This document shows, piece by piece, positions 7,922-16,839 of a stretch of 64,000 nucleotides of DNA. The DNA lies in assembly GCA_027592925.1 (NCBI GenBank), contig JAQCJO010000001.1, positions 1 to 64,000 on the forward strand, read 5' to 3'. Within the stretch, counting starts at the first letter, position 1; each line of letters starts with the position of its first letter. Under the pieces are notes generated by a model. It was not told where the DNA came from, searched no databases, and saw nothing but the letters and a program-made list of their open reading frames with translations. Source of the DNA: Actinomycetota bacterium (GTDB lineage Bacteria > Actinomycetota > Acidimicrobiia > Acidimicrobiales > Ilumatobacteraceae). The translations under genes were made by a program, and so were the position numbers.

Positions 7922-10602
7922 GAGGCCTTTTTCTTGGCGACTTTCTTGGCTGTTTTCTTTACGGTTTTCTTAGCAACTTTTTTAGCTGCCTTTGCAGGAG
8001 CTTTTGCAGCTTTTTTGGCGACTTTCTTTGCCGCTGCCTTTTTGGCTGGCTTGGCAGACTTCTTGCGCTTGAGCAATGGGTCGGCATCGCGGCGCACAGC
8101 CAACAACTCGAATGCTCGCTCTGGCGTCACATATTCCAAACGATCACCGCGAGTCAGACTCGCATTTGTCTCGCCGTCAGTGACGTACACACCAAACTTG
8201 CCTTCTTTGGCAACAACTGGTTTGCCACTTACTGGGTCGACACCAAACTCGCGCAACGGTGGCTTTGCTGGCCCGCGTCGGCCATACACGCGCGGCTCTG
8301 CAAGCTTGGCCAGCGACTGCTCGAGTGTGAATGTAAACAACTCTTGTTCAGTGTCGAGCGTGCGACTCTCTTTGCCTTTATTGATGTATGGGCCGTAGCG
8401 ACCGTTTTGCGCAGTAATGATCTCGCCATCTGCTGGGTCGAAGCCAACTGTGCGCGGCAACGACAACAACAGAAGCGCATCATCAATAGTGAGCGCCTCG
8501 ATGGTCATATCTTTAAATAGCGAAACCATTTTTGCTTTTTCCATGCCAGATGGAGGAGTGTCGAGCGTTCCCCACATGACATACGGACCGTATTTGCCCG
8601 TTTTTTTGTAAACAGGCAGACCATCTTTTTCCCCGATTGGTTCTTCAAACTTTGGTCGCGCCAAAATCTCGAGTGCAACTGCAACCGTGAGTTCGTCTGG
8701 CGCCATGCTGTCGGGAATGCCAGCAGTCTGTTCGCCGCACCTTATATAAGGACCAAATTTGCCAGGACGGGCTTCGATCATGTCGCCGCTCACTGGGTGT
8801 GGACCAACATGAAACGCATTGAGCGTGGCAGCGTCAATGTTTTCGATGTTGTGTTCGACAAGTGGCTTGAGGCCAGGCAACTCTTTACCGTTACCAAAAT
8901 AGAACTCGTGAAGCCAGGCATCACGCACTCGCGTGCCTTCGGCAATTTCGTCTAGTTCTTCTTCAACAATTGCAGTGAACTTGTAATCAACCAATGTGGT
9001 GAAGTGGTCCTTCAACAAACGCACCACAGCAAACGCTGTCCACGAAGGAACAAGAGCCTGACCCTTTTTCCATACATAGCCGCGGTTAATGATCGTGCCG
9101 AGGATGGATGCGTATGTCGAAGGTCGGCCGATGCCTTCTTCTTCGAGTCGCTTGACGAGCGTTGGCTCAGTAAAACGGGATGGTGGTGAAGTGTTATGAC
9201 CAAGTGCGTTGATGGTTTCAACTTCAACACCGTCGCCAACCTTGAGCACGGGCAACAATGCTTCTTTTTCTTCAGCGTCATCTGCTGACTCTTCAACAAC
9301 TTCTTGGTATGCCTGTCGATAACCAGCAAACGTGATGGTGGTGCCGCTCGCAGAGAACTCGCAGTTGGCTGGGTTCGTGCCCGGTGTGGTCGCACCCAAC
9401 CGCACAGTGAGCGTGGTGCCCAACGTGTCGCTCATTTGTGATGCAAGTGTGCGCTGCCAGATCAATCGATAGAGCGCAAGCTCGTTAGCACGCAACTCTG
9501 GCGCGAGTTCTTCTGGGCTACGCAACGGCAACGCCGGACGAATTGCTTCGTGGGCCTCTTGCGCATTTTTTACTTTTGATTTGTATTCGCGCGGTGTGGC
9601 AGACAAAAACTCGTCACCATACGTTGTCGAGATGGCGGTGCGCACTTCGTACAGCGCTTCGGCACCAAGCGTCACTGCGTCAGTACGCATGTAGGTGATG
9701 TAACCGGCTTCGTACAAACCTTGAGCAACACGCATCACTTCGCTTGCGGTAATGCGCAACTTGTTGCCGCCCTCTTGCTGCAACGTGCTCGTCATAAACG
9801 GTGCTTTTGGCGACTTGCGGTATGGCTTTTCTTCCACACTGCGCACCTCAAGCGTGGCGCCTTGGAGGCCAGCCGAAAGCTCTTGGGCTCGTGCCTCATT
9901 AATGACGACTACCGCTTCTTTGGCAATGCCTTTTTCGTTGAAATCTTTGCCTGTTGCGATGCGCACTCCATCAACTGATTGCAGTGTGGCGGTGAACTGT
10001 GGTGAGGTGGCAGTGACCGCTTCAAGATCCCAGTACGCAGCCGAGATGTGGGCCATGCGTTCTTGTTCGCGCTCGACTACCAATCGAATGGATGGGCTTT
10101 GCACGCGACCTGCAGATAAACCGCGGTTGACTTTGCGCCATAAAATTGGCGACACCGAATATCCGTATAACCGATCAAGGATGCGGCGTGCCTCTGCCGC
10201 ATCGACAAGTTTGTAATCGATGTCGCGCGGGTTAGCAATTGCTTCGTCGATTGCGGCTTTGGTGATTTCGTGAAACACCATGCGTTTGGTCTCAATGTTT
10301 TTTGGCTTGAGGTACTCAAACAAGTGCGCAGCAATTGCTTCGCCCTCGCGGTCTTCGTCGGTAGCAAGATAGAGGGCACTGGCTGTCTTAAGGACGCTTT
10401 TTAGTTCCTTAATAATGGTGCTGCCGCGCTCGGTCAGTTCGTAGGTCGGCTTGAATCCGTTATCGACATCGACTGATAAGCCTTTGCTCGGAAGGTCGGC
10501 GATGTGGCCAACAGAAGCGCGTACGTCGAAGCCATCACCAAGAAATTTGGCGATCGTTTTGGCCTTGGCGGGGGACTCGACTATGACAAGAGGCTTAGAC
10601 AT
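7918..10602 (-). CDS. topA: DNA topoisomerase I
   Basis: Type IA topoisomerase relaxing negative supercoils. 894 residues. The TOPRIM domain begins at VIVESPAKAKTI with acidic ATDEDREGEAI; the catalytic Tyr lies in YITYMRTDAV. After the core there are several C-terminal repeats of the type IRCGEQTAG / GPYVMWG / GPYINKG / KFGVYVTDG, which replace classic zinc fingers. The last ~50 residues are a Lys/Ala tail (KKAAAKKVAKKAAKAPAK and onwards), as in other actinobacterial TopA, where such tails aid DNA binding. It is the first gene of the topA-tmk-holB unit, divergent from rsgA across 86 bases. Confidence 0.97.
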   Translation of the reverse strand: MSKPLVIVESPAKAKTIAKFLGDGFDVRASVGHIADLPSKGLSVDVDNGFKPTYELTERGSTIIKELKSVLKTASALYLATDEDREGEAIAAHLFEYLKPKNIETKRMVFHEITKAAIDEAIANPRDIDYKLVDAAEARRILDRLYGYSVSPILWRKVNRGLSAGRVQSPSIRLVVEREQERMAHISAAYWDLEAVTATSPQFTATLQSVDGVRIATGKDFNEKGIAKEAVVVINEARAQELSAGLQGATLEVRSVEEKPYRKSPKAPFMTSTLQQEGGNKLRITASEVMRVAQGLYEAGYITYMRTDAVTLGAEALYEVRTAISTTYGDEFLSATPREYKSKVKNAQEAHEAIRPALPLRSPEELAPELRANELALYRLIWQRTLASQMSDTLGTTLTVRLGATTPGTNPANCEFSASGTTITFAGYRQAYQEVVEESADDAEEKEALLPVLKVGDGVEVETINALGHNTSPPSRFTEPTLVKRLEEEGIGRPSTYASILGTIINRGYVWKKGQALVPSWTAFAVVRLLKDHFTTLVDYKFTAIVEEELDEIAEGTRVRDAWLHEFYFGNGKELPGLKPLVEHNIENIDAATLNAFHVGPHPVSGDMIEARPGKFGPYIRCGEQTAGIPDSMAPDELTVAVALEILARPKFEEPIGEKDGLPVYKKTGKYGPYVMWGTLDTPPSGMEKAKMVSLFKDMTIEALTIDDALLLLSLPRTVGFDPADGEIITAQNGRYGPYINKGKESRTLDTEQELFTFTLEQSLAKLAEPRVYGRRGPAKPPLREFGVDPVSGKPVVAKEGKFGVYVTDGETNASLTRGDRLEYVTPERAFELLAVRRDADPLLKRKKSAKPAKKAAAKKVAKKAAKAPAKAAKKVAKKTVKKTAKKVAKKKAS

Positions 10603-10688
10603 GACTTTTCATCGTTACGTTGTTTTGCACTGTCTTGTCAAGGTTATCCACGTAAAGCCAAATGCAGTAAGGGTTTAATTTCGCTAGC

Positions 10689-11840
10689 GTGAGTCATGAA
10701 ATGACCAATGACGCACATGAAGGTTTGGCAAATGCCATCACTCGTGACGATGTGGCGAATGCTTTTTCGCTTGGATGGAATGAGCGACTTGCAACAGAGT
10801 TGATCGAAAAAAAATACGACATGACGTCGTTGCAACATAGCCGAAGGCTCGGTCGAGTGAGCAGAATCGATCGGGGATGGAGCACAATTCTTACCAGTGG
10901 AGTGCACGACGCAGTTGATGGCGTCGAGCGCGTGCGCAACATCGGTGCTGACGTTGCTGTTGGTGATTGGGTCATTATTTCTGATGACTTAGAGAAGATT
11001 GATCATGTGTTGTCCCGCAGTTCGGCACTTACTCGTCGCGCATCGTCGGACACCGTGCGCGCAGAGTCACACACAGTCGCCGCCAACATCGACACTGTGC
11101 TTGTTGTGCAAGCCGCAACACCAGATCCAAACTTGCGACGCATCGAAAGAGAACTGGTGCTCGCATTTGATAGTGGTGCACAACCAGCGTTGGTATTTAA
11201 CAAGATTGACGAAGTAGATGCCGACGGATTGTCGCTGATGGTGCGCCGCGTAGAGCCCGTACTTGCTGGCGTGCCTCTGCTTTTTGCGAGCGCTAAAACT
11301 GGGGCTGGACTCGACGGCTTGCGCGCCTATACGTATATATCGCATATATACGACACCCAAAAGAATGTCGCCAGTGCGCCTCAAACAATTGCGTTGTTAG
11401 GAGCCAGCGGTGTTGGCAAGTCAACGCTGATCAATGCACTTTCCGGGCATGACGGACAAGCGACTGGGGCGGTGCGCGAGGGTGACCAGCGCGGTCGTCA
11501 CACCACAACGGCAGCCGAACTCGTGCGCCTCGTAAACGGTGGCTGGCTCATTGATACGCCAGGTTTGCGTGCGGTGAGTTTGTGGATGAGCAACCACGGG
11601 ATCGAGCAAGCATTCAGCGATATTTTTACGCTGACCGAGTCGTGCAAGTTTCGTGATTGCAAGCATGAAGACGAACCGAGTTGCGCTGTGCAAGCAGCGG
11701 TAGAACGAGGTGATGTGTCGCCCGAGCGACTTGGCAATATGAAGATGCTGGTTGCTGAAGAACTTGAACTCGAAGAGCAACAGGCAGTACATGACCGTGC
11801 TTACGATCGCAAGGGTGCGCGCAAGAAACCTAAAAATTAA
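10689..11840 (+). CDS. rsgA: ribosome small-subunit-dependent GTPase RsgA
   Basis: Circularly permuted GTPase that checks late 30S ribosome assembly. In order: OB-fold region (GRVSRIDRGWSTI), G4 NKID (~residue 171), the G5-like SAKTGAG, G1 GASGVGKST, switch I RGRHTTT, G3 DTPG, then the zinc-binding C-terminus CKFRDCKHEDEPSC. 383 residues, full length. The start is taken as GTG 10689; Met5 is possible. The linker after G5 contains a strikingly AT-rich perfect inverted repeat (11332-11352). It converges with the histidine kinase gene, overlapping by 4 bases. Confidence 0.94.
   Translation: MSHEMTNDAHEGLANAITRDDVANAFSLGWNERLATELIEKKYDMTSLQHSRRLGRVSRIDRGWSTILTSGVHDAVDGVERVRNIGADVAVGDWVIISDDLEKIDHVLSRSSALTRRASSDTVRAESHTVAANIDTVLVVQAATPDPNLRRIERELVLAFDSGAQPALVFNKIDEVDADGLSLMVRRVEPVLAGVPLLFASAKTGAGLDGLRAYTYISHIYDTQKNVASAPQTIALLGASGVGKSTLINALSGHDGQATGAVREGDQRGRHTTTAAELVRLVNGGWLIDTPGLRAVSLWMSNHGIEQAFSDIFTLTESCKFRDCKHEDEPSCAVQAAVERGDVSPERLGNMKMLVAEELELEEQQAVHDRAYDRKGARKKPKN
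11332..11352. repeat. perfect AT-rich inverted repeat within rsgA
   Basis: Two 9-base arms (CGTATATAT and its complement) around CGC. It falls inside the coding sequence, in the linker after the G5 motif, and stands out from the surrounding composition. Function unknown; it may be chance. Confidence 0.6.
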
Positions 11841-13177
11841 GCAAATGTAATTGTGACAGTCGCACCGCCACCTTGAGTGTCGGAGACTGAAACAGTTGCG
11901 CCGTGATCGTTGGCAAATTGTTTGACAATTGCTAAACCAAGACCAGAACCTGGCAGCGCACGTGTTGCTGCTGCACGGTAAAAGCGATCGAACACCAGTG
12001 GCTTGTCGACATCACTAATCCCGGACCCATGATCGACAACATCAATGCGTTTGCCATTGACAATGACTTCGACTGGTTGAGCAGTTGGGCAAAACTTAAG
12101 AGCGTTGTCGACCAAGTTGTTAAGTGCTCGCTCGAGTTGGCCGAGTCGCACAGTTGCAACTTGTGAGTCATTTATCACCAAGGTGACAGTACGACTAGTG
12201 CGACGACTGGCACGCAATGCGACTTCAGTAGCAACTTCGCCAAGATCAACAGCCGTTGGGTCTTCCACAAGCCGTTGGTCGCTCGCAAGTGCAGCAAGCT
12301 CGCTTGAGAGCGATGTAAGTTCGTCTACTTCAGCACGAATGTCACGCAAGATCGCATCTCGAGTTGGTGCATCGAGTGTGTCGCGCTCGAGCAACTCGGT
12401 GTTGGCACGCAACGAAGTGAGCGGCGTACGCAATTCGTGACTCGCGTCTTGCACAAGTTGTTTTTGTTGATCACTACTGAGGCGCAATGCACCAAGCATG
12501 GTGTTGAAACTGTCTGCCAATTGCTCAATTTCACGGTCGCCATGAATGTCGAGCGTGGTATCGAGTTTCTGTGTTAGCGCAATGTGTTCGGCTGCGTTGG
12601 CAAGTTGCTGGATAGGTTTGGCCGTGCGCCTTGCTACCCACCAACCTGCAACAGCAGCAATAAGAATGCCAAACACACCAACGCCAATCAGCCTTTGACG
12701 GATGCCCGATTTGGCAAGCTCGATATCGCTGATGTCTTTGGCAAGTTGTAGTGCGCCGCCGCGCACAAGTGACACGGTGAGGGTCCGATACTGAATGTCG
12801 GCAATGGTGACCGTAGATCGTGCAAGACCTCCGCCTGGATTGTTGGCGATCTCCAAAACTTGTTGAGTGATTGGCAAGTCAACTTCTCCGAGCGCGATGA
12901 TGACCGTGCCGGACGGATCAATCACCTGAGTGACGGTGTCAAATCGCATCGGCATCAACGCATCTGTCAACGGGTTTCGGATCCGCTGACCGCGAGGCGC
13001 TGTTTGCCGGTTTTCGGCCAAGGAAGATGCAATTGCTTCAATTCGTGCATCAAGAGACTTGTCTACTTCATGAAGTAATTGCCGCGACACGATGGTGGAG
13101 ACTCCAACCGAAAGTGCAATCACTACAACAAAGACAATCGCACTCGTGGTGAGCAAGAGTCGTGTGCGCAGGCTCAT
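11837..13177 (-). CDS. two-component sensor histidine kinase
   Basis: Membrane kinase of 446 residues. A first membrane helix (residues ~8-28) and a second (GVGVFGILIAAVAGWWVARR, ~residues 165-184) enclose an extracytoplasmic sensor domain of about 135 residues. Then come a HAMP segment, the H-box SHELRTPLTSLR, N-box NNLVDNALKF, and G-boxes DHGSGIS and GSGLGLAIVK. All catalytic elements are intact. The architecture resembles MprB-type envelope-stress kinases, but the signal is unknown. Its start overlaps the response regulator stop as ATGA, so the regulator is transcribed first. Confidence 0.93.
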   Translation of the reverse strand: MSLRTRLLLTTSAIVFVVVIALSVGVSTIVSRQLLHEVDKSLDARIEAIASSLAENRQTAPRGQRIRNPLTDALMPMRFDTVTQVIDPSGTVIIALGEVDLPITQQVLEIANNPGGGLARSTVTIADIQYRTLTVSLVRGGALQLAKDISDIELAKSGIRQRLIGVGVFGILIAAVAGWWVARRTAKPIQQLANAAEHIALTQKLDTTLDIHGDREIEQLADSFNTMLGALRLSSDQQKQLVQDASHELRTPLTSLRANTELLERDTLDAPTRDAILRDIRAEVDELTSLSSELAALASDQRLVEDPTAVDLGEVATEVALRASRRTSRTVTLVINDSQVATVRLGQLERALNNLVDNALKFCPTAQPVEVIVNGKRIDVVDHGSGISDVDKPLVFDRFYRAAATRALPGSGLGLAIVKQFANDHGATVSVSDTQGGGATVTITFA

Positions 13178-13875
13178 GACGGCTTGACCACATAGCCAAC
13201 ACCGCGAGCGGTGTGCAAGAGGCGAGATTCGCCACCCTCTTCGAGTTTGCGGCGCAGGTATCCGATGTAGACATCGAGTGATTTTGAATTGGTTTCGAAG
13301 TTGAAACCCCAGATGTGTTCGTACAAATACTCACGTGTCAAAACGATTCCACTTTGTTCGAGCAAGATCTGCAACAGATCAAACTCGGTTTTAGTAAGTT
13401 CAATTTGGCGAGGACCACGACGTACCTCACGACGATTTGCATCCAATGTGAGATCTGCAAGTTGCAAAACAGTGACAGTGCTGCTTGTTGGAGCATGTCG
13501 GCGCAAGAGTGCACGTACGCGAGCAAGGAGTTCATCAACTGCAAATGGTTTGACAAGATAGTCATCGGCACCAGCATCGAGCCCAGCAACTCGGTCGCCA
13601 ACTTCGTGACGGGCCGTGAGTAACAAGATCGGTGTGCGATTGCCACGATGGCGCAATTCTTTGCACACAGATAGTCCATCTAGGAATGGCATTGATACAT
13701 CGAGCACTGCAGCATCTGGCGTCTTTACCAAAATGGTGTCGAGTGCAGCCTGGCCATCATTCAGCGCAGTGACCATGTAGCCCTCGAGTTCGAGCACTCG
13801 TTGCACCGCTTTGCGCACCGACGGATCATCTTCTGCAATAACTACGGAGAATTGTTGGTTGTTTGCAGACTTCAT
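13174..13875 (-). CDS. OmpR-family response regulator
   Basis: 233 residues: a receiver domain with acidic pocket (AEDDPS), phospho-acceptor Asp in AAVLDVSMP, conserved Thr (LLLTAR) and Lys (YLVKPF), then a winged-helix domain (LTKTEFDLLQ, TREYLYEHIWG, DVYIGYLRRKLE, RGVGYV). It works with the overlapping kinase gene. The intergenic region in front of it carries 11-base-phased TTCTT repeats (13925-13962), a pattern fitting tandem OmpR-type binding, so the system may control itself and the divergent secreted protein. Confidence 0.94.
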   Translation of the reverse strand: MKSANNQQFSVVIAEDDPSVRKAVQRVLELEGYMVTALNDGQAALDTILVKTPDAAVLDVSMPFLDGLSVCKELRHRGNRTPILLLTARHEVGDRVAGLDAGADDYLVKPFAVDELLARVRALLRRHAPTSSTVTVLQLADLTLDANRREVRRGPRQIELTKTEFDLLQILLEQSGIVLTREYLYEHIWGFNFETNSKSLDVYIGYLRRKLEEGGESRLLHTARGVGYVVKPS

Positions 13876-13924
13876 AGTTCTGACGATACTTGCATAAAAC
13901 CCTTGTAGGGAAAGGTCTGGAGTG

Positions 13925-13965
13925 TTCTTGATTGATTCTTACCTTGTCTTGATCTAATTCTTACC
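13925..13965. promoter_or_regulatory. candidate response-regulator operator (phased TTCTT repeats)
   Basis: TTCTT occurs at 13925, 13936 and 13958, with a weaker GTCTT at 13946, so copies lie about one helical turn (11 bases) apart. The 9-mer ATTCTTACC is repeated exactly at 13935 and 13957. Direct repeats at this spacing are typical of OmpR/PhoB dimers. It lies between the response regulator and the divergent secreted-protein gene. Confidence 0.4.
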
Positions 13966-14027
13966 AACGTCTACCAAGATCACTCTCGTGTTCGGAACCC
14001 CCCGGCACACAACGAAAGGGAAACATC

Positions 14028-14543
14028 ATGAAAAAGCAAATACAAAGCGTGATCGCGGGAACCGCGATCGTTGTAGCGATGGGAACCATCGGTCTCGGCA
14101 TTGTTGGAAGTGCACAAGCACAACCAATCAAGTCGAGCTCAGTAACCGTGCTCAACACATCAGCAACATCTAGCAATGTTGCACAACAGGCTGCTGGCAT
14201 GCGCGGTGGACCAAAAGGTCCGGGCAAGAATGTTGCAGCGATTGCATCGGTCTTGAAGTTGACCGAGGCTGAACTTAGGACACAAATGCAAAGTGGCAAG
14301 ACGCTCGCGCAGATTGCTACTGCTCAGAGTGTGAGTGTTCAGTCAGTGATCAATGTGTTGGTTGCCGATATGCAGGCACACATTGCCGAGAAACTTGCTT
14401 CTGGCAAAATCACTCAGGCCCAAGCCACCACCAAGTTGGCCAGCGTGACTGCAAAAGCAACTGAGCGTGTCAACAACTTGCCACCAGCACGTGGCGAAGG
14501 CACTCGCAGACACCACAACAACGAAACAGATCCAAACGCCTAA
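14028..14543 (+). CDS. small secreted helical protein
   Basis: 171 residues with a Sec signal peptide (MKKQIQSVIAGTAIVVAM..., cleavage near AQA-QP at ~36). The mature part is low in complexity, with a Gly/Pro-rich stretch (MRGGPKGPGK), then helical segments: LTEAELRTQMQSGKTLAQIA, VINVLVADMQAHIAEKLASG and a Gln/Ala-rich helix. The LTEAEL-x-SGKTLAQIA pattern recurs in many secreted Gram-positive proteins of unknown role. A GAAAGGGA ribosome site precedes the ATG. It is divergent from the two-component system and shares its operator-like region, so it is a likely target, perhaps an envelope-stress or metal-linked factor. Function not known. Confidence 0.8.
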   Translation: MKKQIQSVIAGTAIVVAMGTIGLGIVGSAQAQPIKSSSVTVLNTSATSSNVAQQAAGMRGGPKGPGKNVAAIASVLKLTEAELRTQMQSGKTLAQIATAQSVSVQSVINVLVADMQAHIAEKLASGKITQAQATTKLASVTAKATERVNNLPPARGEGTRRHHNNETDPNA

Positions 14544-14550
14544 TACAACC

Positions 14551-14572
14551 TCTAATTCGTCTTCGAATTAGA
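14551..14572. terminator. perfect hairpin downstream of the secreted-protein gene
   Basis: 9-base arms TCTAATTCG / CGAATTAGA around TCTT, eight bases after the stop codon. There is no U-run directly after it, so it may protect the mRNA end or act with the next hairpin. Confidence 0.6.
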
Positions 14573-14580
14573 TCAACAAC

Positions 14581-14625
14581 CGACCGGTACTTGAGCAATT
14601 GCTTAAGTATCGGTCGTTTTGTTTT
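14581..14625 (+). terminator. rho-independent terminator
   Basis: A long near-palindrome from CGACCG (14581) to CGGTCG (14616), with only two G-U-type mismatches, is followed by TTTTGTTTT (14617-14625). It fits termination of the secreted-protein gene; the opposite strand lacks an equally good U-run. Confidence 0.75.
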
Positions 14626-14634
14626 GCGTAGAAG

Positions 14635-14916
14635 TTAGAGACCGAAACGAGCGCGCATGTGTTGGTCGTCGATGACGAGCGCAAGATGTGAGCCCGATGT
14701 ACGAGCACGAGCAACTGCACCCAAGATGACCCCAACTCCTGTGTCGTCGAGCGCAGTTACTTGACACAAGTCAATTGCAATGTCGTGTCCTGCATGGTCA
14801 TCGACAAATTTGGTGAGCATGTCGGAGCATTCTGGAACTGTTGCCAAGTCAATTTCACCCGCAAAGATAAGTACTGATTGTGAGCCATCATGAATAATTG
14901 ATGACGACAATTGCAT
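14635..14916 (-). CDS. STAS-domain protein (anti-sigma factor antagonist-like)
   Basis: About 93 residues, a single STAS fold: IIHDGSQSVLIFAGEIDLATVPE, then HDIAIDLCQVTALDDTGVGVILGAVARAR. The position usually occupied by a phosphorylatable Ser (D-S-S-G) reads D-D-T-G, so a Thr could be the site, or the protein is not phosphorylated. Start at ATG 14916, 10 bases after the TadE stop; longer versions (14946) would overlap TadE. It is the last gene of the pilus operon. No partner anti-sigma kinase or sigma factor is adjacent, so its target is open. Confidence 0.75.
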   Translation of the reverse strand: MQLSSSIIHDGSQSVLIFAGEIDLATVPECSDMLTKFVDDHAGHDIAIDLCQVTALDDTGVGVILGAVARARTSGSHLALVIDDQHMRARFGL

Positions 14917-14926
14917 ATTGGTAACG

Positions 14927-15304
14927 CTACCCAACATCTTGCACATGCATGGTGACAGACGCCGACAAAGTCAGTTGCGGAACGATGTGCTTGATCAACC
15001 ACAGGTTGATCAAGCGCGGATATTGCACCTCGACAGTGATGAGTTGCTCATCACGAACAATCTTGAGATGCAACGGTCGCAACCCGACTTCGTCTTCGAC
15101 TGCTTGTTGCACCACATCGGGAGAGTCTGGCGAAATTGACGCAGCACGCGCACCAGCACTTGCCGCGAGCCATACAGCCATTTGATCGCGAACAACTAGA
15201 CCAACGTTGAGAATGATGAGCAAAAGCCCGATGATCAGCGGCATGACAAGCGCGAGTTCAACCGTTGCTTGACCCGAGTCGGGTTCGCTCCGGCGGGCGC
15301 CCAT
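14927..15304 (-). CDS. TadE-like minor pilin/pseudopilin
   Basis: 125 residues. A short basic leader precedes SGQATVELALVMP, the class-3 prepilin-type site (cleavage after Gly, Glu at +5 of the mature end) and a hydrophobic helix (PLIIGLLLIILNVGLVV), followed by a C-terminal domain. The longest frame starts at 15409 but would cover the pilin gene; ATG 15304 lies just after the pilin stop. TadE pseudopilins act in Tad pilus assembly. Confidence 0.85.
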   Translation of the reverse strand: MGARRSEPDSGQATVELALVMPLIIGLLLIILNVGLVVRDQMAVWLAASAGARAASISPDSPDVVQQAVEDEVGLRPLHLKIVRDEQLITVEVQYPRLINLWLIKHIVPQLTLSASVTMHVQDVG

Positions 15305-15312
15305 GTCAGTGA

Positions 15313-15561
15313 CTACGGCTGGACTGCGTCGGCACGACCCAAGATGTTTCCGATCACGCTGTCGAAGAGTTCGCCGATACGCCCCGCACCGCCACCATCG
15401 GTAGCCCATGCCACTACTAAAAGCGCGATGATTGCTGCACCGAGAAGCACGAGCGCGTATTCGGTTGTTGCTTGACCAGCGTCGTGCAACTCGTTTTGTT
15501 TTGTGTACACCGAGCGAACACGATGCAGTACATGCATGAAATAGACGTAGATATGATTCAT
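15313..15561 (-). CDS. Flp/Tad-type pilin (DUF4244-like)
   Basis: 82 residues. Leader MNHIYVYFMHVLHRVRSVYT..., then DAGQATTEYALVLLGAAI, the cleavage site plus Glu5 and a single membrane helix, and a short tail (GRIGELFDSVIGNILGR). ATG 15561 has a near-perfect AGAAGGA ribosome site five to six bases upstream, the best in the operon, as expected for the abundant structural subunit. The order matches the mycobacterial Rv3660c-Rv3654c-like cluster. No prepilin peptidase gene is in the window. Confidence 0.88.
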   Translation of the reverse strand: MNHIYVYFMHVLHRVRSVYTKQNELHDAGQATTEYALVLLGAAIIALLVVAWATDGGGAGRIGELFDSVIGNILGRADAVQP

Positions 15562-15574
15562 AATCCTTCTTTCA

Positions 15575-16102
15575 TTAATGATTGAGATGAACAAGTGCGG
15601 TTGCGATCATCGGCACAACACCGAGCATCACAAACGAGGGAAGGATGCAGCACACAAGCGGAAACGTGAGTCGCACAGGAAGTCTGCGGATGTCTGCATC
15701 GAGTTGGCGCCTGCGTTGCATGCGCGATTCATTGGAAAGACGATCGAGTGTGTTGGCTATCGACTGTCCATCTCTGTCGGCCGAGAGCAATGCGTCGACC
15801 AGCGCAAATGCAGGGCTACCAATGAGTTGTCGCAAGGATGCAACACAGTCACTCAACCGATTGCCACGCAACAACTGTTGGGATACATCTGCAACAATCT
15901 CACGCAACGGTGGCTCGAGCCATGTGGGTGCCGCGATCAGTGACTGAGCAGGTGTGCTGCCAGAAAACATCAACAACACAACGGCATCAATGAATTCTGG
16001 AAGCTGGCGTGCAAGTTGGGCAGGCAGCAGGTTGCGATTGCGTCGCCTAAACAACCCGATTGCTATTGCCCCAACAACCAAGACCATGAAACTGAATGTC
16101 AT
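15575..16102 (-). CDS. Tad pilus inner-membrane protein, TadC-like (GspF domain)
   Basis: 175 residues with an N-terminal helix (MVLVVGAIAIGLF), a cytoplasmic GspF-type segment (LPEFIDAVVLLMFSGSTPAQ ... GNRLSDCVASL ... LLSADRDGQSIANTLDRLS) and two closing helices. Forms the platform with TadB. The start at ATG 16102 overlaps the TadB stop as ATGA; the longer frame to 16180 lies inside tadB. Confidence 0.85.
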   Translation of the reverse strand: MTFSFMVLVVGAIAIGLFRRRNRNLLPAQLARQLPEFIDAVVLLMFSGSTPAQSLIAAPTWLEPPLREIVADVSQQLLRGNRLSDCVASLRQLIGSPAFALVDALLSADRDGQSIANTLDRLSNESRMQRRRQLDADIRRLPVRLTFPLVCCILPSFVMLGVVPMIATALVHLNH

Positions 16103-16839
16103 ACAGAAATGTTGTCGACTACATGCGACATCCACTTGCGACCAGAAATGTTGAGCATGATTCCAGTAGCAACACAACACATGCCAACCGGGGTACTGAG
16201 CAGAAACATTCGTGCAATAGGGTCAGTGATTGTGATCCATGCAAAAACCGCGATGGGCAACCACGTGAGCACTTTGGTGGACAATTGCGCCTGAGCGGCC
16301 TGCACATCTCGGTCGAGCATGAGGCCCTGTTGCTCGCGTAACACCGATGCGCTGTGCTCGAGAGCAGGTGCCACTCCCGTACCGCCCGCACTTGCAACCG
16401 CCAAGGTGCGACTTGCAAAACGAATCTCGGGTGTCCACGTAGGCAACGCACACTCTGCGATTGCATCGGCAAGCACAACGCCACGCAAACATTGTTGAGC
16501 AACGGGTTGACTCCAATGGTTGTCATCTGATTGTTGATCGCTGCATTGCACAAATGACGATGCGAGCGAAAACCCTGAACGCACATCGCGAGCAATCGCG
16601 TCGAGGAAATCGGTAATGGCCAGTGGGGTTTGCAGAACTGGTGTCGTGGTTGATGTTGTGGGTGGTGTTATTGGTGATGTTATAGCTGTGGCTTTGTGCG
16701 AAGTTGTACCGAGCCGTACACGTAACCACCGGCGCGACCAATGCTTGGTGAGAGGCGGTGCAATAAGCAACGTGCATGCTCCAGCAACCGAAAGTGTGCC
16801 GATTATCGACACCGCAACATTAAGAACCACAGCGCTCAT
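16099..16839 (-). CDS. Tad pilus inner-membrane protein, TadB-like
   Basis: 246 residues. N-terminal helix, then a low-complexity Thr/Pro linker (TSPITPPTTSTTTP, ~residues 54-67), a GspF-like segment (ITDFLDAIARDVRSGFSLAS ... AGGTGVAPALEHSASVLREQ) and paired C-terminal helices. It pairs with TadC as the platform the ATPase acts on. It overlaps the ATPase gene upstream and tadC downstream by ATGA. Confidence 0.84.
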   Translation of the reverse strand: MSAVVLNVAVSIIGTLSVAGACTLLIAPPLTKHWSRRWLRVRLGTTSHKATAITSPITPPTTSTTTPVLQTPLAITDFLDAIARDVRSGFSLASSFVQCSDQQSDDNHWSQPVAQQCLRGVVLADAIAECALPTWTPEIRFASRTLAVASAGGTGVAPALEHSASVLREQQGLMLDRDVQAAQAQLSTKVLTWLPIAVFAWITITDPIARMFLLSTPVGMCCVATGIMLNISGRKWMSHVVDNISV

